A DNA stretch of 20,626 nucleotides from a virus. The stretch lies in IMG/VR virus record IMGVR_UViG_3300030419_003786, positions 1 through 20,626 of that record. One strand, 5' to 3'. Shown here piece after piece: positions 1-7,162 of the stretch (its first letter is position 1; every line of letters begins with the position of its first letter). The notes under the pieces are model-generated. The model was not told the DNA's origin. It ran no database searches and saw nothing but the letters and a program-made list of their open reading frames with translations. The position numbers and the translations under genes were made by a program.

Positions 1-3000
1 CTCACCAACCTCACTTTCGTCAGGATCACTAAATGTAAGATATGAATTTCCAGAACTAGAACCTGCTTTAATATCTACCTTGGCAAATGCTCCACCAGTT
101 CTTTCAAATCTTGCAATGGCAGATGCAGATTCTTGTACATGTAATTTGTAATGGGTAGGATTATCAGTGCCGATGCCGACTGCACCAGTTGAATCAATGC
201 GAAGTCTTTCTGTTGGTGTTGAACTACCATCTTCACTTGTTTTAAAAACAAGAGCACTAGGCATATCAGTTGTTGAATTAACTGCACCATCAACTTCTGC
301 CTCAATTGTAGCACCTATATTAAAAGCAGTTCCATCATCATTATATCCTCTCCAATCTATTCTTCCTAATGAATCATTATCTGCTACTTCAGTATTACTG
401 CCAATCGTTGCATTTTTACTTCTATAGAATGTTAATCTTCCACCATTAGCAGCAGTAGTTGAATATGCAGCAATATCTAAAGCATCAGAATTACTAGTAA
501 AAGCTTGAATCTTTGCACTACCAACAGCAGCAGTATGGTTAACTACTAACTCACCAGCCGATGTGATGCGAACTTTTTCTGATCCTCCTGTTTGGAAGAA
601 CATATTATCACCCTTTGCTCCTAATATAGGTCTACTAGTGGCTGTTGCATTACTATCACTGTCTCTAAATGAGATATAACAAGTAGCATCACCACTCTGA
701 AATCTTGCTATTTCGTTAGTAGTTGCATGATATACATGTAATGGTTTTGATGGATTATCAGTTCCGATACCAACATAACCATTCGATGTGATGCGAAGTT
801 TTTCACTAGTAGCATTTCTGATTCTAAGAGATGAACTTCCACCACCTGCTGCATCAAAATCCACATAACTAGCAGAACCACTTTGTGTTAATTGGAGAGT
901 ATAATTATTATCTGAATCTTTCAACTCAATAGTTGGAGAAACAGATTCGATATCTAGTTCATGTGATGGATTATCAGTTCCGATACCGACATTACCTGAT
1001 CCTGTGATACGAACTTTATCAGTACCACTTCCAGTATTAAATTGAATACCATCACTTGAACTACCATAATAAAATCTTATTCCTGAAGCACCTGCATTTA
1101 ATGCGGTACTACCTGAAGAAGCCCAATCTCCATTTAAATCTAAAAATTTTCCTCCTCTCTCAACTCTCAAACCATAACCACTATTATGAAGAATATTTAC
1201 TGAATTTTGTGTGCTTCCACCAAATGTAGATATGCCAGCAACTTTTAGATTATCAGCAATATCTACATCACCTGAAACTGTTAGTGCACTTAGAGTTCCA
1301 ACTGATGTTATATTAGTTTGTGCAGCAGTAGTAAGAGTTATATCTGCAACATATGTTTTAATTCTAGATGCAGCAGTTTTTCTATTCGTACCTCCTGCAG
1401 CATCATCTACTATAAACAAATCTGCATCTGCTAGTGCATAACCAATATCTGTTCCACCATCTATCTCTAAAGCAGCAAGATCAACTTTACCTGCTGTACT
1501 AATAGTACTTAATTTCGAATCTGCAATAGAACCAGCAAGTTGAGCATTCGTAATGGTTCCAGATAGAGATGAAGTAGGATAGTTAGTTGCATCACTTAAA
1601 TCGAATGCTGGAGTTGCATCTGATGCACCTAATGCAAGTTCTACACCACCATAAGAAACACTTGAATTAGATAACTTAGCATTAGCAATTGAACCTGCTA
1701 ATTGAGCATTTGTGATGGTTCCAGATAAAGATGAAGTAGGATAGTTTGTGGCATCTGACAAATCAAACGCAGGAGTTGCATCAGAACCACCTAGTGATAG
1801 ACTAATTCCACCATAAGAAACTGATGAATTAGATAACTTAGCATTAGCAATTGAACCTGCTAATTGAGCATTAGTTATGGTACCACTCAAACTCGAAGTA
1901 GGATAATTAGTTGCATCACTTAAATCAAACGCAGGAGTAGCATCAGAACCACCTAAGGCTAATGAAACACCACCATAAGAAACACTTGAATTAGATAATT
2001 TAGCATTAGCAATGGAACCAGCCAATTGAGCATTAGTGATAGTTCCAGATAAAGATGATGTGGGATAGTTAGTAGCATCACTTAAATCAAATGCTGGAGT
2101 AGCATCTGAAGCACCTAAATCTACTTCTATTCCACCAAATGAAACTGAATCATTGGCTAACTTAGAATTTGCAATGGAACCAGCAAGTTGAGCATTGGTT
2201 ATTGTTCCACTCAAAGATGATGTAGGATAATTCGTAGCATCACTTAAATCAAACGCAGGAGTTGCATCAGAACCACCTAATGATAGACTAATTCCACCAT
2301 AAGAAACACTTGAGTTTGCTAGCTTCGCATTTGCAATTGAACCTGCTAATTGGGCATTTGTAATTGTTCCACTTAAAGATGATGTAGGATAATTTGTAGC
2401 ATCAGATAAATCGAATGCTGGAGTTGCATCTGAACCACCTAATGATAAAGAAACCCCACCATAGGAAACTGATGAATTAGTTAATGCACTATTAGGTATA
2501 TTTGTTAAACCAGAACCTGAACCACTAAATGAAGTAGCAGAAAGTGCAGTATTAAATTGCATTCTACTATTAGAATTATTCCAGGTTAAAGTCTTATCTC
2601 CTTGACTTCCATAAATTGTAATACCTGCACCATCTAAAGCAGCATTATCTAATTTTGTTCCTGATGCTGTTGATGCAATACCAATATTTCTGTCTTCTAC
2701 CTCTAAACTATCAGTATTGATTATTATTTCTGTTCCATTAACTGTTAAATTACCAGCAATTGTTATTGTATCATTAGCATCTCCAATTGTTAATGCATTA
2801 CTAGCAACATTTAAATTAGCAACTGAATTAATAGTTGCAGTATCTAAGGAAGTGGCAGTAATAACACCAGTTAAATTAACTCCACCAGTTCCTGTAATTG
2901 TTTTAGAATTAAAATCTAAATCTCCTCCAAGTTGGGGGGTCGTATCTCCTACAATTTCAGTACTAATACCCGTAAGAGAAGTATAAGGATATGCAGTTGC

Positions 3001-5616
3001 ATCACTTAAATTAAATGCTGGAGTTGCATCTGAACCACCTAATGATAATGAAACACCACCATAAGAAACACTAGAATTAGATAACTTATCATTTCCAATT
3101 GAACCAGCTAATTTACCTGCTGCAATAGAACCTGCTAATTGGGCATTAGTTATAGTACCAGAGAGACTAGTTGTAGGATAATTAGTAGCATCTGATAAAT
3201 CGAATGCTGGAGTTGCATCGGAAGCACCTAAATCTACTTCTATTCCACCAAATGAAACTGAATCATTAGCTAACTTAGAATTTGCAATGGAACCTGCTAA
3301 CTGTGCATTCGTTATTGTTCCACTTAAACTACTTGTAGGATAATTTGTAGCATCACTTAAGTCAAAAGCAGGAGTTGCATCAGAACCACCTAGTGATAGA
3401 CTAATTCCACCATAAGAAACACTTGAATTAGATAACTTATCATTTCCAATAGAACCTGCTAACTTACTTGCTGCAATAGAACCAGCCAGTTGGGCATTTG
3501 TAATTGTTCCACTTAAAGATGATGTTGGATAGTTAGTAGCATCTGATAGGTCAAATGCTGGTGTGGCATCAGAACCACCTAATGATAAACTTATTCCACC
3601 ATAAGAAACACTTGAATTAGATAATTTAGCATTAGCAATGGAACCTGCTAATTGAGCATTAGTAATAGTTCCAGATAGAGATGTAGTAGGATAATTTGTA
3701 GCATCGGATAAATCGAATGCTGGTGTGGAATCTGAACCACCTAGTGATAGACTAATTCCACCATAAGAAACACTTGAATTAGATAATTTAGCATTCGCAA
3801 TAGAACCAGCAAGTTGAGCATTTGTTATTGTTCCTGTTAAATCAGTAGTTGCCAAAGAACCATCAAAAGATGTAGCAGTAACAACACCAGTTAAATTAAC
3901 TCCACCAGTTCCAGTTATAGTTTTAGAATTAAAACTTAAATCTCCACCAAGTTCTGGAGATGTATCTCCTACAATTTCTGTACTAATTCCTGTTAATGAT
4001 GTATAAGGATATCCAGTTGCATCTGATAAATTAAATGCTGGAGTTGCATCTGATGCACCTAATGCAAGTTCTACTCCACCATAAGAAACTGTAGAGTTTG
4101 ATAACTTTGCATTCGCAATGGAACCTGCTAATTGAGCATTTGTAATAGTTCCAGATAGAGATGATGTAGGATAATTTGTAGCATCTGATAAATCAAATGC
4201 TGGAGTAGCATCAGAACCACCTAATGATAAACTTATTCCACCATAAGAAACTGTAGAGTTTGATAACTTTGCATTCGCAATGGAACCTGCTAATTGAGCA
4301 TTTGTAATCGTTCCTGTTAAATCAGTAGTTGCTAAAGAACCATCAAAAGATGTAGCAGTAATAACTCCAGTTGAATTAATTTGATTGAAGAATGATGTTC
4401 CTGTTGTACTAATACCTGCAATAGTACCAGCAGATGCAGTAACAGTTACAATACCAGCAGATAAAGCAGATACTGATAGATTGGTTCCAAAATTAATAGT
4501 TCCTGCAGTACCTATAGCAGAATCATCGTCTTTAATAACAACTCCTGATCCAGAAGCAACAATACCAGTTAATCCTGAACCATCACCGACCAACTTAGTA
4601 GCAGTTATAATACCAACACCAAATATATTCTTACTATTACCATCTAAACTACCACCTAGTTGTGGTGTAGTGTCTCCAACTATATCAGTCGTAATACCTG
4701 TTAAAGAACTATAAGGAATAGAATTTAAACTTGCCCCAGAACCACTAAAAGTTGTCGCAGTTATAATACCAGAATAATTTGCATTACCATCAACATATAA
4801 TGCATAACCTTCTTTTGCAGTCGCTCCTATTCCTACATTTTTTGTAGTATTAATACCAACACTATCTACTTCCCAAGTTCCACCTACACCTGTTGATCCA
4901 CCGCCACTCGTACTAAGAACTCCAGAACCATTTATTGTTAATCCACTACCTATTTTAACTCCACCAAGAGTACTATCAGATGCTGTAGGTAATGTATACC
5001 CACCACCAGAAGTTGTTGTGAATTCAAATTTTCCTATACTATCATTATATTTTAAAAACTTACCGTCATAAGCAGAAGCATTTGTAGCAATACCAACAAT
5101 ATCATCAAGATATTTAAGATTTACTTCACCACCACCCCCTTGAGTATTAACAATATTTCTAAGATATCCTAATTCTCTCTTAATTTTCTCTAATTCACTA
5201 AGATTTTCAGATTCTTCATTTACTTCAGTCTTCTCAGTAATTTTATCTAATACTTTTATAGCATGATCAATTGTTTCTTCATCTTCTTTTTCAATTACTT
5301 CATCTAAAACTTCTTCAATCTCTTCTAATTTTTCTACTTCTTCTATTTTTTCATTAATTACTTCTTCAATATTTTCAACAGGAGATTCTTCTTTTTTCTC
5401 TTCCTCTTCACTGAATAAAAATTGTTCTAATGCTTCAATTTGTTTCTCTTCTTTCTTTTTCTTCTTTTCTATTTTTTTCTTTTCTTCCTTTAATCCACTA
5501 AAAATTTCACCTAGATCAATGTCTCCTACAACAGATCTAAATTCTTCTTCTTTTTTCTTTTTTTCTTGTCCTATGGCATCAAAAAAATCACCCAGATTTC
5601 CTAGATTCTCTGTCAT
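1..5616 (-). CDS. Giant repeat-rich fibre/adhesin-like protein, 3' end outside window
   Basis: I read this frame codon by codon from the ATG at 5616 to the left edge and found no stop: 1872 codons with the end missing. AAAGGAG seven bases upstream supports the start. Residues 18-150 are extremely Lys/Glu-rich and probably coiled coil. Residues 163-200 (GGEVNLKYLDDIVGIATN, then YDGKFLKYNDSIGKFEF) resemble a fibre-associated motif. Residues about 420-1390 are dominated by 13 copies of a 54-residue repeat, interspersed with TATSF and QLGG linker modules. Residues about 1470 onward carry fibre modules: DKVRITGSGNVGIGTDNP, EKLRITSNGYVGIGTDNP, EKVRITSAGELVV and ERLRIDSTGAVGIGTDNP. It is most likely a long structural fibre or adhesin. 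The missing end could hold a receptor-binding or chaperone domain. Its position between gp16 and the expected gp17 is unusual for T4. Confidence 0.85.
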   Translation of the reverse strand, partial: MTENLGNLGDFFDAIGQEKKKKEEEFRSVVGDIDLGEIFSGLKEEKKKIEKKKKKEEKQIEALEQFLFSEEEEKKEESPVENIEEVINEKIEEVEKLEEIEEVLDEVIEKEDEETIDHAIKVLDKITEKTEVNEESENLSELEKIKRELGYLRNIVNTQGGGGEVNLKYLDDIVGIATNASAYDGKFLKYNDSIGKFEFTTTSGGGYTLPTASDSTLGGVKIGSGLTINGSGVLSTSGGGSTGVGGTWEVDSVGINTTKNVGIGATAKEGYALYVDGNANYSGIITATTFSGSGASLNSIPYSSLTGITTDIVGDTTPQLGGSLDGNSKNIFGVGIITATKLVGDGSGLTGIVASGSGVVIKDDDSAIGTAGTINFGTNLSVSALSAGIVTVTASAGTIAGISTTGTSFFNQINSTGVITATSFDGSLATTDLTGTITNAQLAGSIANAKLSNSTVSYGGISLSLGGSDATPAFDLSDATNYPTSSLSGTITNAQLAGSIANAKLSNSTVSYGGVELALGASDATPAFNLSDATGYPYTSLTGISTEIVGDTSPELGGDLSFNSKTITGTGGVNLTGVVTATSFDGSLATTDLTGTITNAQLAGSIANAKLSNSSVSYGGISLSLGGSDSTPAFDLSDATNYPTTSLSGTITNAQLAGSIANAKLSNSSVSYGGISLSLGGSDATPAFDLSDATNYPTSSLSGTITNAQLAGSIAASKLAGSIGNDKLSNSSVSYGGISLSLGGSDATPAFDLSDATNYPTSSLSGTITNAQLAGSIANSKLANDSVSFGGIEVDLGASDATPAFDLSDATNYPTTSLSGTITNAQLAGSIAAGKLAGSIGNDKLSNSSVSYGGVSLSLGGSDATPAFNLSDATAYPYTSLTGISTEIVGDTTPQLGGDLDFNSKTITGTGGVNLTGVITATSLDTATINSVANLNVASNALTIGDANDTITIAGNLTVNGTEIIINTDSLEVEDRNIGIASTASGTKLDNAALDGAGITIYGSQGDKTLTWNNSNSRMQFNTALSATSFSGSGSGLTNIPNSALTNSSVSYGGVSLSLGGSDATPAFDLSDATNYPTSSLSGTITNAQLAGSIANAKLANSSVSYGGISLSLGGSDATPAFDLSDATNYPTSSLSGTITNAQLAGSIANSKLANDSVSFGGIEVDLGASDATPAFDLSDATNYPTSSLSGTITNAQLAGSIANAKLSNSSVSYGGVSLALGGSDATPAFDLSDATNYPTSSLSGTITNAQLAGSIANAKLSNSSVSYGGISLSLGGSDATPAFDLSDATNYPTSSLSGTITNAQLAGSIANAKLSNSSVSYGGVELALGASDATPAFDLSDATNYPTSSLSGTITNAQLAGSIADSKLSTISTAGKVDLAALEIDGGTDIGYALADADLFIVDDAAGGTNRKTAASRIKTYVADITLTTAAQTNITSVGTLSALTVSGDVDIADNLKVAGISTFGGSTQNSVNILHNSGYGLRVERGGKFLDLNGDWASSGSTALNAGASGIRFYYGSSSDGIQFNTGSGTDKVRITGSGNVGIGTDNPSHELDIESVSPTIELKDSDNNYTLQLTQSGSASYVDFDAAGGGSSSLRIRNATSEKLRITSNGYVGIGTDNPSKPLHVYHATTNEIARFQSGDATCYISFRDSDSNATATSRPILGAKGDNMFFQTGGSEKVRITSAGELVVNHTAAVGSAKIQAFTSNSDALDIAAYSTTAANGGRLTFYRSKNATIGSNTEVADNDSLGRIDWRGYNDDGTAFNIGATIEAEVDGAVNSTTDMPSALVFKTSEDGSSTPTERLRIDSTGAVGIGTDNPTHYKLHVQESASAIARFERTGGAFAKVDIKAGSSSGNSYLTFSDPDESEVGE
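1520..2490 (-). repeat. 162-bp coding repeat, array III (6 copies)
   Basis: Six NAQL glutamine codons at 2350, 2188, 2026, 1864, 1702 and 1540 are all exactly 162 bases apart. A half unit (TNSSVSYGG to TSSLSGTIT) precedes the first NAQL near 2490-2370. After 1540 the sequence leaves the repeat (LAGSIADSKLSTISTAGKVD). The constant period with no indels indicates expansion by whole units. Confidence 0.9.
2995..3834 (-). repeat. 162-bp coding repeat, array II (5 copies)
   Basis: NAQL glutamine codons lie at 3814, 3652, 3490, 3301 and 3139. Three steps are 162 bases; the step from 3490 to 3301 is 189, because that unit contains an extra 27 bases that repeat the LAGSI-K-L element. The last unit, at 3139-3082, carries the same nine-residue expansion. 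All copies stay in frame. Confidence 0.9.
4009..4314 (-). repeat. 162-bp coding repeat, array I (2 copies)
   Basis: Two copies of the 54-residue unit (NAQLAGSIANAKLSN, then VSYGG, then SDATPAFDLSDATNYP) are in register, with the NAQL glutamine codons at 4294 and 4132, exactly 162 bases apart. A 72-base stretch is identical in both copies (4075-4146 and 4237-4308), which points to recent duplication or homogenisation. The second copy diverges near its end (FNLSDATGYPYTSLTG) into a QLGG linker. Confidence 0.9.
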
Positions 5617-6056
5617 TATGAATCTCCTTTGGAACTACTTTTCAATAATTTAGATAATTCTGCTGTGGAACCTACAAATAGTGCATTATTCACTGTAGTA
5701 GGTGATTTTGTATCTTCTTCATTAACATCTTTAAGTTTCTTTTGCAGATCCATTAATTTATCGGTAGCATCAGAAACACTTTTTATTAATTGTCCAGCAA
5801 CTTCATATGCTCTAGGCATTTCACTTTCTTGAGCAAGCTCAAGTATTCCATTAATTGCTTCTTGTCCTTTTTCAATTATACTATAAAGATTTCCTCTAGT
5901 ATATTCATAATCTTTAGTAATATCATCAATAACTGGTTTTCCTTTAACATCTTGAACTTCAGGTTCAATAGAAATTAATTCAGAAGAATCTTCTTCAAAT
6001 TCTTCTTCAGATGTATCAAATACATTATTCAAATTGGAAAATTTGTCGTTTTTCAT
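5616..6056 (-). CDS. gp16: Terminase small subunit gp16
   Basis: gp16 regulates DNA recognition and cutting by the large terminase gp17 during headful packaging. The N-terminal 45 residues are acidic (SEEEFEEDSSEL, PEVQDVKGKPVIDD). The central helical part starts with the conserved DYEYTRGNLYSIIEKGQEAI near 49-68, followed by AQESEMPRAYEV and SDATDKLMDLQKKLKDV near 75-111. The C-terminal box NNALFVGSTAELSKLL near 123-138 corresponds to T4 gp16 'QNATVFMGSPTEL'. At 146 residues it is close to T4 gp16 (about 164). The order 13-14-15-16 supports the call. Its TAA shares one base with the ATG of the next gene, but that gene is a giant fibre-like frame where T4 has gp17. Confidence 0.88.
   Translation of the reverse strand: MKNDKFSNLNNVFDTSEEEFEEDSSELISIEPEVQDVKGKPVIDDITKDYEYTRGNLYSIIEKGQEAINGILELAQESEMPRAYEVAGQLIKSVSDATDKLMDLQKKLKDVNEEDTKSPTTVNNALFVGSTAELSKLLKSSSKGDS
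5624..5630 (-). promoter_or_regulatory. Strong Shine-Dalgarno (AAAGGAG) of the giant gene
   Basis: AAAGGAG lies inside the last codons of gp16, seven bases before the ATG at 5616. It decides the start of the giant frame and supports its translation as a separate protein, coupled to gp16 through the TAATG overlap. Confidence 0.8.
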
Positions 6057-6066
6057 GATAATTCAT

Positions 6067-7113
6067 TTAAGTTACATCAGTTCCTAAAGAAGGACTAAAG
6101 ACATATCCGTCTCCAAAAGTTTCAGTAGTTCCACTAAATCCAAAATCATCACCTACTTCAATTAAAGCATTGTCAGCAGCACTAATAAGTTTTAGAGGTG
6201 AACCCTTAACATGTTCCTTAACAGTAGTACCATCTTTTCCTCTTTCAACAGTAAGTTTATTATCTGTGGTATTCACCTTAGTAACATAAACTTCCTCTTC
6301 ATTAATATCAATATAATTACCAACAGAAATAACTGAAGCATTATCAACTGATAATATTGTATCAGCAAGTCCTATGTTGGCAGCAAGATTAGTCTTAACA
6401 TCGTCTGTATAGTCTTTAACTGCTCTTGGAACAACCGTATATCTAACTTCACGGGACATATCAGGACGCATAGTGTAATCGACAACTGCTTTCTTAATAA
6501 CAGCAGAGGAATCTGGTACAGGACCAAATAAGTAGGTCTTTGCAGCAAATCGTAATGTATATATTAATGCTCTTCTAGTAGTAAAATCTCCTTCATAATC
6601 ATCTTGCATCTCTATATTTTCTAAAACTATAGGAATGTCTCTTTTCTCATTTACTTCAGATAAAAGATTAACTGTTAAATTATAAGATGGTTGAAAATAT
6701 GGTATTATCTGTTCTACAATTTGAAGCATATCATCATTTAACTTAGTATAAATGCTAAGTTCAAAATTCATATTATAAGGAACTGGCATATAAACTTTCT
6801 TGGTTTTAGTCTTTGAATTTGGACTAGAAGTCAAAAAAGTTTGAGTAGTTGTTACCTTTCTCGTAGGATCATAGGTTAATCCATTAAACTCAAAAGACAT
6901 TCTAGGAAGACTTATCTGAACCCCTTTCGTTAAAGTAGGATCTTGAGTAATTCTTGCAAGAAATTTTTGAGTTGGTCCATATGCCAAAGGCACATTCATC
7001 TCACTGAAAGATGCACCATTATCAGTAACGTGTTTAATGGTAATTCCATTAAACATTGTTCCAAAGGATACTATTATTTTTCTCAGTATCTCGTGATAAA
7101 AATGTCCAAACAT
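6067..7113 (-). CDS. gp15: Tail sheath terminator/tail completion protein gp15
   Basis: gp15 caps the tail tube and sheath and connects the tail to the neck. The hallmark residues are clear: MFGHFYHEILRKIIVSFGTMF at the N-terminus, VPLAYGPTQKFLARI near 41-55, LPRMSFEFNGLTYDPTRK near 69-86, and MNFELSIYTKLNDDMLQIVEQ, then PYFQPSYNLTV, near 115-148. These align well with T4 gp15. The protein is 348 residues against about 270 in T4. The extra part is a compact beta module near residues 240-312 (DTILSVDNASVISVGNYIDI, EEEVYVTKV, LTVERGKDGTT), followed by an acidic C-terminal tail. AGAGGA ten bases before the ATG gives a plausible ribosome site, and a TTAAATA element lies just upstream. Confidence 0.9.
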   Translation of the reverse strand: MFGHFYHEILRKIIVSFGTMFNGITIKHVTDNGASFSEMNVPLAYGPTQKFLARITQDPTLTKGVQISLPRMSFEFNGLTYDPTRKVTTTQTFLTSSPNSKTKTKKVYMPVPYNMNFELSIYTKLNDDMLQIVEQIIPYFQPSYNLTVNLLSEVNEKRDIPIVLENIEMQDDYEGDFTTRRALIYTLRFAAKTYLFGPVPDSSAVIKKAVVDYTMRPDMSREVRYTVVPRAVKDYTDDVKTNLAANIGLADTILSVDNASVISVGNYIDINEEEVYVTKVNTTDNKLTVERGKDGTTVKEHVKGSPLKLISAADNALIEVGDDFGFSGTTETFGDGYVFSPSLGTDVT

Positions 7114-7142
7114 TTTATAGAGTTCCTCTTTTTATATAATAC

Positions 7143-7150
7143 TATTTAAC
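7143..7150 (-). promoter_or_regulatory. Weak late-promoter-like site before gp15
   Basis: The minus strand reads GTTAAATA, two mismatches from TATAAATA, in the gap between gp14 and gp15. It is followed by a leader of about 29 bases with an AGAGGA ribosome site at 7124-7129. The match is weak but the position is sensible. Confidence 0.3.
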
Positions 7151-7162
7151 ACACTTAGAAAT

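Noticed and set aside
1520-4314. Regularly spaced repeats considered as a CRISPR array
   Set aside because: The repeats are 162 bp, coding throughout and continuous with no unique spacers; they are protein repeats.
4385-4714. Plus-strand open frame of 109 codons, and similar ones at 2717-2986, 1211-1441 and 167-427
   Set aside because: These lie antisense inside the giant repeat gene. Their Pro/Val/Ile-rich products mirror its Gly/Thr/Ser codons, and no ribosome site was seen.
1-5616. Diversity-generating retroelement acting on the fibre repeats
   Set aside because: No reverse transcriptase or template repeat is visible in the window, and differences between units are whole-codon subtypes, not scattered changes at adenines.
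5166-5616. Charged N-terminal part considered as a separate small gene from the repeat fibre
   Set aside because: The frame is continuous from the ATG at 5616 through the charged region into the fibre part, with no stop or new ribosome site seen.
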